Source: Bacillota bacterium (GTDB lineage Bacteria; Bacillota; Clostridia; Lachnospirales; Lachnospiraceae). From it: a stretch of DNA of 64,000 bases. Below the pieces are notes generated by a model. That model made no database searches and was not told where the DNA came from. It worked only from the letters and a program-made list of their open reading frames with translations. Made by a program: the position numbers and the translations under genes. The DNA is taken from contig JAFAGA010000065.1 of NCBI GenBank assembly GCA_023423045.1, positions 1-64,000 of the forward strand. The letters are read 5' to 3'. This document shows, in pieces, positions 16,628-25,682 of the stretch. Numbering within the stretch: position 1 is the first letter of the stretch; each line of letters begins with the position of its first letter.

Positions 16628-18880
16628 ATGGTAGAAATTTGGAGCTTATTAAACAGCAAAGAAAAACTCTATAAATGGAAAAATATTTTAAGATCCAGGC
16701 ATTTCCGCTCTTCTTTTTGCATAACCTTTCTTTTTACCACAATCATATTTGCAGTGGGTGGGATTGTTATAGCATTTCAGAGCCGGTTGAAGCTTCAGGA
16801 AACTTTGGAAATGAAAGCTGATTACGCGGCGCTCGCTGTTCAGGAGTATTTATCCAATGTCAAAAACAGTGCCGTCTTTATTGGGAATTTATATTCTGTA
16901 GACCGGCTTCTCGATACAAAATCGCCGTCTTTGGAGCAGCTGTCCCGTATGATTAATGACGTGACCCCTTATTCTTCTATTTATTCCTATGAAAGTATCT
17001 GCGTATTTTTTGAACGTTCCGAGAGAATATTTGATTCCAGCGGCGGCATGTATAATTATGATGATTTTTATAATCAGAAACTGCTTGACTATCTGGGGGA
17101 AATGCATCATGAGGAGACGTGGCTTGTTAATGTCCCTTATGAAAGATACTATATGCCCAGGCCTGCAGTACCCGTGGTAATGTATATCAGAAGACTGCCT
17201 CTGTATAGTTCGGAAGGCCAGGGCTTCGTGACAGTTGCTTATTCACTGAAAAAACTACAAAGTATTGCATCAAACGCACTTTCCTCTATACCGTATACAG
17301 CATCGATTACCTTTCAGGGTCAATTACTGTGGTCTTCCTCGTCCTCAACTGCATATGCCTGGGATAACAGTATTTCTCCGGCAGATAATGAGGCTGTGTT
17401 ATTCCCGGAGCAGGAGTCGTTTACTTCTTTTAAAACAATGGATACCAATTGCTCTTTCTATGTGTCAAACCGTCAGTTTGCTGCTGCGGCCTGGCCGTTG
17501 CTGTCCCATTGGCTCCTGATCTATCCGGTTGCTGTCGTTGCAATTTTTGCAGCTTCCGTCCTCTATAGCAGGATCATGTTGCGTCCTGTAGATGCTATTA
17601 TGAGAAAAATAGGCATTATTCCATACACAGAGAGCCCCGCGGGTAGTTCGGACGAGTTCTCACTATTAAGTACTGCGCTGGATAATATGAATGCCCAGAT
17701 GTCCGGTATTAAAACACTCATGCATGAGAATCAGCAGCTGGTGCGGGAACGTCTTCTGGTCGGAATACTGCATAACGATGTCAATATTGCTCATCTTCCT
17801 CCGGAATATGAATACCATGGGATCACCTTTCCCTATCCTTTTTATGCAATTATCCTCCTTTCCCTTCCTTCTCTTGATACGATGGAGGATTATACAAAAC
17901 GGGAGCAGTTAAAACTGCTTATACGTACTAACACCACCAGCGCATTTTCTGTTTTAGGCTCAGCATACGGTCTTTATATTGATAACAAAAGTATTTGCAT
18001 CATTTTGAATACCAGCCGTTGTGACAGTCTCCAGGAAGAATTGTTCAATATTTGCAACGCGTTGAAAAAGCGGATGAAGCAGAGCCTTTCTGTTTATCCT
18101 TTGTTTTCCGTTGGAATTTGCTCGGAAAAAGATCCGCAGCCATGGCAGGCATGGCAGCTGGCACGCAGAAACGTAATCTTTACGGCAGCGGATGCCGATG
18201 ATTTCATATTGTTTGGGTTTCAGAATGAATTCACTTCTTCTGTAGATCCGGACCTGATTTCATGCCTCACTCAATCCATTATTGATAAAGACAGACATTC
18301 TTTAAATGAACTGGCAGAAAATTTCCGGAACCGCTATTTAAATGAGACAGAGGCAGAAGAAGGGCGGCGCATTTCCATTATTGCGCTTTGTTCTATCTAT
18401 GCATCGCTTCTTGATGTGAATGTAGACCTGCCGGACAGTCCGTTGAGCACGGCGATCCGCAAGTTGGAAAGCGCCTCCACTATGGAAGAGTGCATTAAAA
18501 GCTTTTATTCTTCCCTGTTTGGAATTATGAACGCCAAAAATAAGATATCCATTGAAACGCGCAGTTATATTCAAAAAGCAGTGAATTATATTGAGCAGTC
18601 TTATGCTCAGCCTGTTACAATTCCTCAAATTGCAGAATTTGTCGGTGTCAGCCCGATCTATCTAACCAAAATTTTTAAACTTTCCACTGGAAAAACTTTA
18701 TCGGAATATCTTAACTATTACCGGACGCAGTGCTCTCTTGAGATGCTAACTGAGACAGATGAAAATATTAATGAAATCTGTGAAAAAGTAGGATACAGCG
18801 ATGTCAGAAGCTATATTCGTTTTTTTAAAAAGTTTTACCATATGACGCCCAGTGAATATAGAAAACAACACATAGAGTAA
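16628..18880 (+). CDS. Membrane-anchored AraC-family sensor-regulator (YesN/YtdP-like)
   Basis: This 750-residue protein has a transmembrane segment near residues 27-47, an extracellular sensor region, and a second transmembrane segment near 290-315. A cytoplasmic linker leads to a C-terminal AraC domain (about 645-750; VTIPQIAEFVGVSPIYLTKIFK and EICEKVGYSDVRSYIRFFKKFYHMTPSEYR). This architecture typically senses sugars outside the cell and activates the adjacent importer. Start choice is uncertain: AAAGGAG abuts the ATG at 16628 with no spacer, and the only better-spaced in-frame codon is a non-canonical ATT nine bases later. A strong terminator follows at once. Confidence 0.88.
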   Translation: MVEIWSLLNSKEKLYKWKNILRSRHFRSSFCITFLFTTIIFAVGGIVIAFQSRLKLQETLEMKADYAALAVQEYLSNVKNSAVFIGNLYSVDRLLDTKSPSLEQLSRMINDVTPYSSIYSYESICVFFERSERIFDSSGGMYNYDDFYNQKLLDYLGEMHHEETWLVNVPYERYYMPRPAVPVVMYIRRLPLYSSEGQGFVTVAYSLKKLQSIASNALSSIPYTASITFQGQLLWSSSSSTAYAWDNSISPADNEAVLFPEQESFTSFKTMDTNCSFYVSNRQFAAAAWPLLSHWLLIYPVAVVAIFAASVLYSRIMLRPVDAIMRKIGIIPYTESPAGSSDEFSLLSTALDNMNAQMSGIKTLMHENQQLVRERLLVGILHNDVNIAHLPPEYEYHGITFPYPFYAIILLSLPSLDTMEDYTKREQLKLLIRTNTTSAFSVLGSAYGLYIDNKSICIILNTSRCDSLQEELFNICNALKKRMKQSLSVYPLFSVGICSEKDPQPWQAWQLARRNVIFTAADADDFILFGFQNEFTSSVDPDLISCLTQSIIDKDRHSLNELAENFRNRYLNETEAEEGRRISIIALCSIYASLLDVNVDLPDSPLSTAIRKLESASTMEECIKSFYSSLFGIMNAKNKISIETRSYIQKAVNYIEQSYAQPVTIPQIAEFVGVSPIYLTKIFKLSTGKTLSEYLNYYRTQCSLEMLTETDENINEICEKVGYSDVRSYIRFFKKFYHMTPSEYRKQHIE

Positions 18881-18930
18881 AAAAGAGCGGCTGTGATATC
18901 AATTCAGTGATTACAGCCGCTCTTTTTTTA
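18880..18930 (+). terminator. Strong intrinsic terminator
   Basis: AAAAAGAGCGGCTGT pairs with ACAGCCGCTCTTTTTTT directly after the sensor-regulator stop codon. Confidence 0.88.
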
Positions 18931-19171
18931 CCTTGTATCGCGGAGTCTTTTTGTGCCTAGAAAAGCATTTGATGATATCAAGCTTGTCAAGCAGGCTGGC
19001 AGCGTGTACTGCAACAGACTTAGGTATTGTCAGGAATCCGAGAGAGTAGTAAAATATAGGAAAGAGTTTATATAAGAAACAGGTGTATAATTATGGAAAA
19101 CCCTGTTTATAATGAGATAAATGGAAACATGGGGGCAGCGGCAACGACGGTCATAGAAGGGATAGGGGAAA

Positions 19172-19915
19172 ATGAAAGCCTGGCGAGAAAGAAAAGGAGA
19201 GAGAATAATTCTGACTGGAAAAATGAGATTGCCGATTATGGAAGCGGCTCTTTGCCTTACTGTAATCATAATCAGTGTTCGCATTCCGAAGCAGGAGAGC
19301 TTTCCCTTGGAACGGGTGCTGAAAAGCAGCGAAACAATCATTGACTACGCTATAGAAAATAACAAGGCCTTTCTTCTGGTCAGTACCGTAAAGGAGCTGG
19401 GCTTCGGTGACCTCTTTCTGGTTCTGGAGCGGAAAGGGGAAGAGCAGTGGGTGAGGGTATATGAGAATGATTTTACACTCCTGAAGCCCTGGAAGCTTGA
19501 GCTGGGAGATGTGGACGGGGATGGGATTACCGATATCCTTACGGCGGTAAGAAAGACTACCCATTATGATCCCAAAGAGAGGAACAGGCTGTTCATCTTC
19601 AATTATCAGGAAGCGGGGTTGGTCAAAAAGTGGACCGGCTCGGATATTGCGGGAAACTGGATGGATTTTGAGGTTGGAGAGCTGGTGGATACCAAAGGAG
19701 AGGAAATTGTATTCCTTTCCCGGGAAGAGGAGGGCAGGGAGAAGCTGCTGGCTTATGCCTGGTATGATTTTGGTTTTCTCATGCTGGCCCAGAGCGAGGA
19801 ATATGAAGGGATTTCTTCTGTGGAGCTATGCGGCGGGAATCTCCTGCGTCTGACCCACTCAAAAGGAGATGATTATCTCATGCTAAATGAGAATAAGATA
19901 GTGAAAGCGGAATGA
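19172..19915 (+). CDS. FG-GAP/VCBS-like repeat protein, membrane-anchored
   Basis: This 247-residue protein has one N-terminal hydrophobic segment (about residues 22-37), so it is probably anchored outside the membrane. A calcium-loop-like ELGDVDGDGITDILTA segment (about 109-124) typical of FG-GAP/VCBS beta-propeller repeats follows. The rest is beta-rich. AGGGG lies five bases before the ATG. The stop codon and last codons (GTG AAA GCG GAA TGA) lie inside a dispersed intergenic repeat, so the C-terminus may have been reset by repeat insertion. It is followed by the DUF3160 lipoprotein. The preceding 241 bp hold nothing firmly assignable. Confidence 0.65.
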   Translation: MKAWRERKGERIILTGKMRLPIMEAALCLTVIIISVRIPKQESFPLERVLKSSETIIDYAIENNKAFLLVSTVKELGFGDLFLVLERKGEEQWVRVYENDFTLLKPWKLELGDVDGDGITDILTAVRKTTHYDPKERNRLFIFNYQEAGLVKKWTGSDIAGNWMDFEVGELVDTKGEEIVFLSREEEGREKLLAYAWYDFGFLMLAQSEEYEGISSVELCGGNLLRLTHSKGDDYLMLNENKIVKAE

Positions 19916-19950
19916 GCATACCCAAGCTTGCTTGAGGTGTGCGATTGGAG
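19901..19950. repeat. Single copy of the structured intergenic repeat, overlapping a stop codon
   Basis: The unit has GTGAAAGCGGAATGAG, then the stem GCATACC-AAGC/GCTT-GGTGTGC, then GCGATTGGAG. Arms differ from the other copies but still pair. It supplies the TGA of the FG-GAP-like gene. Confidence 0.65.
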
Positions 19951-19990
19951 TAAAGGATTAAATGAAGCAGTTAGGATTGGAGGAAGGAAG

Positions 19991-22300
19991 ATGAAAAAAA
20001 TTGTTGTGCTGTTTTTGTGCCTATGCCTGGTGTTCACCGGCTGTCAGGGCAATAAGACAAAGAATCAGGCGGGTGATACTATTACCAAGCATATTGGGGT
20101 GGAAGAAAGTGATACAAAGGAGGAAGGCCGGATTACGGATATCCCTGCTTCCGTTGGGGGAGAGAATGGGTCAGCGATGCTGAAGCTGGATTTAAACTGG
20201 GCCTCGGTGGATACGTTTCAACCGGAGAAAGCAGCATATACAAAGCCGGAATTCGAGGCGAAGGTTCCCTCGTACCAGATTGCCGGAGATTTGTCCAATA
20301 TAGAGAATATAGACCAATTTTCCGGATTTACCAAAGATCAGATAAAGCTGCTTGTGAATAATGGCTTTGTGGTGCTTCCGACCAAGAGTACAAAGATGCA
20401 TTATACCTACGATAGCAATGAATATAGCGGTGTACCCAATTTTATTACCGCTGATACAGTGCTTCATCTATACCACCAGTTTTATGATAAATCTCTGATT
20501 CATATAGAATCAGCCTTTCTTTATCAGGATTTGGAGCTTATGACGCAGCAGATGCTGGAGAAATCCATCCGGCTATGGGAGCAGTTAGAGGATGAACAGC
20601 TGAAGGAGCTGCAAAGAAGCAATGTAGTATATTTTCTTGTGGCAAGAATGCTTCTGCTCCAGACCCCGGAGCTGCCGGTTAAGGTCGAGCAGAAGCTGGC
20701 AGAGCTCGCCCGTCAGGAATACAAGCTGTGCATGGAGGCAAGCGGTATCAGCCAATCTCCGCTGCTTTTATCGGATCTTGACTATAGCCAGTTTACCGTA
20801 AGGGGGCATTATACCCGGACGGAGGAGCTGGGCAGGTTCTTCCGCACAATGATGTGGTTTGGTACCTTTCCCTATGCTCTGTACCAAAAGGGAGATTATC
20901 AATATGATAATGTTCTGAGGTCGCTGCTTATAACTTACACCACCTTTGCCGAGTCGGAACAGGTATGTGATGCCGAGCTTTGGTCAAATATCTTTCTTCC
21001 CACCTCTTCCTATGTGGGAGCTTCCGATGATATCGATGTATTTACCCTGAACCGGCTTCGCCGGGAGGTATTCGGGGAAGAGGAGAACCCGGAAAACTTC
21101 AATGATAAGGCCTATGCGGCAAGTCTGGAGAAAGCGGTCAGAGCCCTGCCGGAACCACGAATTCAGGGCAAAACAGTGTCCACCACAATGCAGACAGAAA
21201 AGCAGTTCCGGTTTATGGGGCAGCGGTACATCCTTGACAGCGATATCCTGCAGGATCTGGTGATACCCATTCTACGCCCTCTGCCCAGCGGTCTGGATGT
21301 TATGGGGGTATTGGGAAGTGAACTGGCAGAGCAGCTTCAATTTGAGGTATACAAGCCGCAGGATACCTGGCCGGAATACACTCCCAATTATAAGGCATGG
21401 AAGGATAAGGTTGCGGGCATGCAGCCTCAGGATTGGTCCTCCAATCTCTATTCCGGATGGCTTTGGACGCTGACAGATGCCTTGAAGGAATATGCGCCGA
21501 ATTCCGGAATGCCCTTCTTTATGACGACCCAGGCCTGGAAGAACAAGGCCCTGAATACCGCTCTTGCATCCTATACGGAGCTGAAGCATGATACGGTCTT
21601 GTACGGCAAGCAGGCAATGGCCGAGATGGGAGGTCCGGTGGAATATGCGGATTACCATTATGTAGAGCCTCAGCCGGAGCTTTACAGCAAGCTGTATTAT
21701 CTGACGGATTATACGGTTTCTGTTCTGGAGGAGCGCAATATGCTGAATGAAAGCTTATTGGAAGGAGCGAACCGGTACAAGGAGTTATTGCAGCTTTTAG
21801 TCACCTGCTCCAGGAAGGAATTACGGAACGAACCGCTGACCGAAGAGGAGAATAGCAGTCTGCTGCGCTATGGAGGCAGCCTTGAAAATATATCGGGAAG
21901 TTTCCTGAGTGCAATTGTTGATGAGGATTATCCCAACATAGAGATCAGTGATATGCTGGTATCCGATATCAGCTCCAGTGACGGCTTCTATCTTTCCCTC
22001 GGAACCGGATATTTCGATGATATCTATGTGGCGGCTCCTATGAACGGAAAGCTGTATCTGTGCCGGGGAAGCGTTTATTCCCATTATGAGTTTAGCAGCA
22101 CACAGAGGCTGACGGATGAAGAATGGTGGAAGTGGAACGGAATTACGGTGATGCATTATGATTTTGCGGATTTTCCTGAAATCGGAGAGCCCTCCAAGGA
22201 GCTTCCGCTGCAGCCGGAATGGACAAAAACCTTTAAATCAAACCAGAATAATGTTACAATAAAACCGTTGGAGGTTGATTGGGATAACCTGAATGAATAA
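19991..22300 (+). CDS. DUF3160-family lipoprotein
   Basis: This large (769-residue) lipoprotein has a signal peptide ending in the lipobox FTGC (Cys at residue 20) and a polar linker. A long DUF3160 domain follows (SGVPNFITADTVLHLYHQFYDKSL is characteristic). The biochemical role of DUF3160 is unknown to me. The N-terminal frame extends to a TTG at 19928, but the ATG at 19991 has GGAGGAAGGAAG upstream and begins a textbook signal peptide. It lies 75 bp behind the FG-GAP-like gene, and the two probably act together at the cell surface. Confidence 0.85.
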   Translation: MKKIVVLFLCLCLVFTGCQGNKTKNQAGDTITKHIGVEESDTKEEGRITDIPASVGGENGSAMLKLDLNWASVDTFQPEKAAYTKPEFEAKVPSYQIAGDLSNIENIDQFSGFTKDQIKLLVNNGFVVLPTKSTKMHYTYDSNEYSGVPNFITADTVLHLYHQFYDKSLIHIESAFLYQDLELMTQQMLEKSIRLWEQLEDEQLKELQRSNVVYFLVARMLLLQTPELPVKVEQKLAELARQEYKLCMEASGISQSPLLLSDLDYSQFTVRGHYTRTEELGRFFRTMMWFGTFPYALYQKGDYQYDNVLRSLLITYTTFAESEQVCDAELWSNIFLPTSSYVGASDDIDVFTLNRLRREVFGEEENPENFNDKAYAASLEKAVRALPEPRIQGKTVSTTMQTEKQFRFMGQRYILDSDILQDLVIPILRPLPSGLDVMGVLGSELAEQLQFEVYKPQDTWPEYTPNYKAWKDKVAGMQPQDWSSNLYSGWLWTLTDALKEYAPNSGMPFFMTTQAWKNKALNTALASYTELKHDTVLYGKQAMAEMGGPVEYADYHYVEPQPELYSKLYYLTDYTVSVLEERNMLNESLLEGANRYKELLQLLVTCSRKELRNEPLTEEENSSLLRYGGSLENISGSFLSAIVDEDYPNIEISDMLVSDISSSDGFYLSLGTGYFDDIYVAAPMNGKLYLCRGSVYSHYEFSSTQRLTDEEWWKWNGITVMHYDFADFPEIGEPSKELPLQPEWTKTFKSNQNNVTIKPLEVDWDNLNE

Positions 22301-22377
22301 AAAGACGGCTTCGGAGCCTTGCCAATCCAAAGGGTTGGCAGCTACATAAGAAGGAAGAAATGATAGGAGGAAGCCTT

Positions 22378-22566
22378 ATGAAAAAGAAAATTGTCTATAC
22401 AGTCTTAATTCTTCTGCTTATGCTGGTAACTCTCTTCGGTCTGGGTCCGGTCTTATATGCCGATGGTACTGATACGGAGCGTATGCTGACGCTTGTGGTT
22501 GTGTTGGCACTCTATGCGGTGATTCTCATTACTTTTTATGTGATTCATACGCGTTGGAAGAAATGA
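22378..22566 (+). CDS. Small two-helix membrane protein
   Basis: This 62-residue protein is nearly all hydrophobic, with two predicted transmembrane helices (about residues 5-25 and 36-58) and a basic C-terminus (HTRWKK). AGGAGG lies well before the ATG at 22378. A hairpin (GCCAATCC/GGGTTGGC) lies between it and the DUF3160 gene. No family was recognised. The ribosome site and position suggest a real gene. Confidence 0.6.
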   Translation: MKKKIVYTVLILLLMLVTLFGLGPVLYADGTDTERMLTLVVVLALYAVILITFYVIHTRWKK

Positions 22567-22584
22567 TGCTGATTGGATGTAAGC

Positions 22585-22641
22585 ACATTCATTGGTAGAA
22601 GGAACATTAATTGGAAGAAGTAATATTGACCGGAAGAAATA
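22585..22641. repeat. Three-copy 19-bp minisatellite upstream of truA
   Basis: Units at 22585, 22604 and 22623 share the pattern ACATTxATTGGxAGAAGxA (the third unit is more diverged). It fills most of the spacer before truA. Confidence 0.7.
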
Positions 22642-22671
22642 ATACGGATGAGAATATAGTGAGGAGCATTT

Positions 22672-23415
22672 ATGTATAATTACAAACTGATTCTCCAGTA
22701 CGATGGCGGCAGGTATAAAGGCTGGCAGCGGCTGGGCAGGGGGGAAGCCACCATACAGGATAAGATAGAGCAGGTGCTGTCCCAGCTGGATGGCCAGCCG
22801 GTGGAGATCATTGGGTGCAGCAGAACCGATGCGGGAGTTCATGCCCTGGCGCAGGTTGCTAATTTCAAGACGAAGAACAAGTATGGCTGTGATGAGCTAA
22901 TGGGCTATCTGAACCGGTATCTTCCAAAGGATATCAGTATCCTTAAGGCGGAAGAGGCTGAGGAGCAATTCCATGCAAGATATCATGCGAAGGAGAAAAC
23001 CTATCTGTATAAAATATGGAACCGGGAGTACAGTAATCCCTTCATGCGAAAGTACAGTATGCATGTGGCTGAGAGGCTGGAGCAGGAAGTTATGGCACAG
23101 GCCGGAAGGTATTTTGTGGGGACCCATGATTTTACCGCCTTTTCCAATGCCAAATCCAAGAAAAAATCCATGGAACGGACAATTTATTCCGTCGAAATCT
23201 CACACGAGGATGATGGATTTCTCCATATCCGTATCCGTGGGGACGGTTTTCTCTATAATATGGCCCGATGGATTGTGGGCACCCTGATAGCGGTTGGCTT
23301 GGGGCGGATGAAAGCGGAAGAGATACCGGAGATACTCGCGTCGAAGGAAAGGGGCCGCGCCGGTGATCTGGCGGAAGCCCTGGGTCTGTATCTGGAGAAG
23401 ATAGTCTATGAATAA
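22672..23415 (+). CDS. truA: tRNA pseudouridine synthase A
   Basis: TruA isomerises uridines 38-40 in the anticodon arm of tRNAs. The catalytic Asp is D53 in CSRTDAGVHALAQV, where CS replaces the more usual xG. Other conserved segments are LQYDGGRYKGWQ, KTYLYKIWN and IRGDGFLYNMARWIVGTL. The length (247 residues) is normal. GAGGAG precedes the ATG. In many Firmicutes truA follows ecfT; here it stands among unrelated genes. Confidence 0.96.
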   Translation: MYNYKLILQYDGGRYKGWQRLGRGEATIQDKIEQVLSQLDGQPVEIIGCSRTDAGVHALAQVANFKTKNKYGCDELMGYLNRYLPKDISILKAEEAEEQFHARYHAKEKTYLYKIWNREYSNPFMRKYSMHVAERLEQEVMAQAGRYFVGTHDFTAFSNAKSKKKSMERTIYSVEISHEDDGFLHIRIRGDGFLYNMARWIVGTLIAVGLGRMKAEEIPEILASKERGRAGDLAEALGLYLEKIVYE

Positions 23416-23422
23416 ACCGCTT

Positions 23423-23470
23423 AAGCGATTAGGATAAAGAAGCGATTGGTATAAAGAAACGATGGGAGAG
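23423..23470. repeat. Near-three-copy 17-bp minisatellite upstream of the YcaQ-like gene
   Basis: AAGCGATTAGGATAAAG (23423), AAGCGATTGGTATAAAG (23440) and a partial AAACGATGGGAGAG (23457). The last partial copy supplies the ribosome binding site of the next gene. Confidence 0.7.
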
Positions 23471-23474
23471 AAAA

Positions 23475-24659
23475 ATGGCGATTACACTTACGAAGCAGCA
23501 GGCAAGACAATTTATTCTGCGAAAGCAGGGATTGTCCGGCGAATACCGTTTCTCCGGAAAGGAGGGGGTCGTGGAATATATCCGTCAGTGCGGATGCATC
23601 CAATTTGACCCCATTGATGTATGTGGGAAGAATGCGGAGCTGGTGCTGCAATCAAGAGTCCAGGGCTTTACGAAGCAGATGCTCTATGAGCTTTTATATG
23701 AAGATCGCAGACTGATTGATTTTTTTGATAAGAATCTGGCGATTCTTCCTCGGGAGGATTGGCCTTATTTTGAACGTATCCGCCAGGGATACCGGGAGTG
23801 GGGACGGGGACGTGACGCGGTGGAGCAGATTGCGCCGCAAGTCAAGGAATTGATACGAACCAAGGGAGCGGTCAGCTCCAAGGATATTGGATTTAACGAG
23901 AAGGTGGACTGGTACTGGAGCAGCACAAAGCTTGCCAGAGCCGCATTGGAAAGCCTGTATTTTCGAGGTGAATTAATCATTCACCACAAGAGGGGAACGG
24001 GTAAATACTATGCTCTGTCCGAGGATTACATACCGAAGGAGCTTCTGGAAGCGGAAGATCCCTATCCCGAGGAATTAGATCATTTGAAGTGGCGTATCCT
24101 GAGACGGATTTCTGCGGTTGGGCTCCTATGGAACAGGCCCTCGGATGCCTGGCTAAATATCTGGAATTTGAAAGCCAGGGAGCGCAATGCGGTCTTTCAG
24201 GAGCTTCTTGAGGAGGAAGCGCTGATCGAACTGGAGGTGGAGGGATGCAAGGAACGCCTTTACTGTGTCAGCTCGGATCGGGAGCTGCTAGGTCAGTCTA
24301 TGGAAGATTGTGAGGAGAAAGAACGGATGGAGTTAATCGCACCATTAGATTGCATGATGTGGGACCGGAGACTGATCAGAGAGCTGTTTGACTTTGATTA
24401 TAAATGGGAGATCTATACTCCTCAGGAGCAGCGCAAATATGGTTATTATGTTCTCCCCATGATTTTGGGAGAGCGGTTTGTTGCCCGAGTGGAAGTGACG
24501 GCTCTGTATAAGCAGAAGCAGCTTCTAATCAAAAATATCTGGCTTGAGCCGGGTGTCCGTTCAACAAAGAAACTGCAAAAGGATATGGATCGCTGTTTCA
24601 GGCGCTTTCTGAAGTTCCACGGCTTGTCGGAGATGGTCTATCTTAACGGAGAAGGATAG
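23475..24659 (+). CDS. Winged-helix DNA glycosylase of the YcaQ/AlkX (HTH_42) family
   Basis: This 394-residue protein belongs to the YcaQ/AlkX/AlkZ family. These monofunctional DNA glycosylases excise alkylated bases and unhook interstrand crosslinks. The family's catalytic QxD motif is present as Q43-F44-D45 (CIQFDPID), rather than the QxQ found in azinomycin-specific AlkZ. Three winged-helix-like regions and the conserved PLDCMMWDRRLIRELFDFDYKWEIY segment follow. GGGAGAG precedes the ATG. No antibiotic cluster is nearby, so a general repair role is likely. Confidence 0.82.
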   Translation: MAITLTKQQARQFILRKQGLSGEYRFSGKEGVVEYIRQCGCIQFDPIDVCGKNAELVLQSRVQGFTKQMLYELLYEDRRLIDFFDKNLAILPREDWPYFERIRQGYREWGRGRDAVEQIAPQVKELIRTKGAVSSKDIGFNEKVDWYWSSTKLARAALESLYFRGELIIHHKRGTGKYYALSEDYIPKELLEAEDPYPEELDHLKWRILRRISAVGLLWNRPSDAWLNIWNLKARERNAVFQELLEEEALIELEVEGCKERLYCVSSDRELLGQSMEDCEEKERMELIAPLDCMMWDRRLIRELFDFDYKWEIYTPQEQRKYGYYVLPMILGERFVARVEVTALYKQKQLLIKNIWLEPGVRSTKKLQKDMDRCFRRFLKFHGLSEMVYLNGEG

Positions 24660-24768
24660 ATGGATTGGAAGCAAGTAGTGAAATATATGCTCGGTGTTAT
24701 GTCCGGCCAATGATTGTTGCGCTTGGTGCACGATACCGGAAAAATAGGGAGACAGGCAGGTGATTTGG

Positions 24769-25047
24769 ATGATTGCGGCAGCCAAGCTTAAGCTTTATAT
24801 GCCATGGGTCCATTCTTTAAAGGAGAAGCGGATGGTAGTTAAAAGTATCTGCGCCAAGGTAAAAAACCGGTATAATGTATCCATAGCCGAGGTGGAGGAG
24901 CAGGATATCCACCAGACTGCGGTTCTGGAATTTGCTGCGGTGGCCGGAGACCGGGCACAGGCGGACAGTATCCTGGACCATGTAATTAATTATATTGAGA
25001 ATAACACCGATGGTGAGCTGGTACAGGTAGAACGTGATATTCTTTGA
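24769..25047 (+). CDS. DUF503 (YlxP-like) protein
   Basis: This 92-residue protein matches DUF503: KLYMPWVHSLKEKRMVVKS at the start, then SIAEVEEQDIHQTAVLEFA. Family members such as YlxP occur near translation genes in Firmicutes, but their role is not settled. The start at 24769 follows AGGTGAT; an in-frame GTG at 24760 is less well placed. It lies about 110 bp behind the YcaQ-like gene on the same strand. Confidence 0.85.
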   Translation: MIAAAKLKLYMPWVHSLKEKRMVVKSICAKVKNRYNVSIAEVEEQDIHQTAVLEFAAVAGDRAQADSILDHVINYIENNTDGELVQVERDIL

Positions 25048-25118
25048 TATATCTTAAAGGCAGATTAATTAAACAGATTTAATAACAAAGGAAATAATAG
25101 AGAGGAATGGAAACACAA

Positions 25119-25643
25119 ATGAAGGAAAGTGACGGAGAGAAGAAGCAAAAGGGCGGGATGGAGCTGATAATTCGAGGTTACGAATCAGAAGATCTGCCTT
25201 CCATGATTGAAATCTGGAACAGGGTGGTGGAAGAGGCAAACGCATTCCCTCAGACCGCCTTGATGATGCCGGAGGAGGCAATGGAATTTTTTGCGGATCA
25301 AACCTATACCGGGGTAGCGGTTCTGGAAGGGGAGATTGTTGGGCTCTACATTCTGCATCCCAATAATATCGGGCGCTGCGATCATATTGCCAATGCTTCC
25401 TATGCGGTCAGAGACGGACGCCGCGGGCATAAAATTGGAGAAACGCTGGTTCGCCACAGCCTAAAGACAGCGAAGGATAAGGGATTTAAGCTCATGCAGT
25501 TCAATGCGGTGGTGAGCACAAACCATATGGCAATTCATTTGTATGAGAAGATAGGCTTTACCAGACTTGGGGTGATTCCCGGAGGCTTTCTCCTGGAAGA
25601 TGGAAGTTATTCGGATATCATCCTATACTATATTTCATTATAG
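25119..25643 (+). CDS. GNAT-family N-acetyltransferase
   Basis: The protein has the GNAT fold: IRGYESEDLPSMIEIWNRVV at the N-terminus, then acetyl-CoA loop RDGRRGHKIGETLVRHSL (motif A, R/Q-x-x-G-x-G/A type). ASTNHMAIHLYEKIGF-like motif B closes it. The substrate is unknown. Start choice is unclear: ATGs at 25107 and 25119 share AGAGGA at extreme spacings, and MELIIRGY at 25158 is the first residue of the conserved domain. Confidence 0.8.
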   Translation: MKESDGEKKQKGGMELIIRGYESEDLPSMIEIWNRVVEEANAFPQTALMMPEEAMEFFADQTYTGVAVLEGEIVGLYILHPNNIGRCDHIANASYAVRDGRRGHKIGETLVRHSLKTAKDKGFKLMQFNAVVSTNHMAIHLYEKIGFTRLGVIPGGFLLEDGSYSDIILYYISL

Positions 25644-25682
25644 GACGCGAATGGAGAGCCTTTTAATATGAGGGGGGTGTCT

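Noticed and set aside
18950..19075. Open stretch after the sensor-regulator terminator that reads KAFDDIKLVKQAG and on to a stop
   Set aside because: Possibly a gene tail, but it is short, has no start or ribosome site and no family was recognised; too weak to list.
19093..19344. 83-codon frame overlapping the start of the FG-GAP-like gene
   Set aside because: It overlaps a better-supported gene in another frame, and its translation loses protein-like character after the overlap begins.
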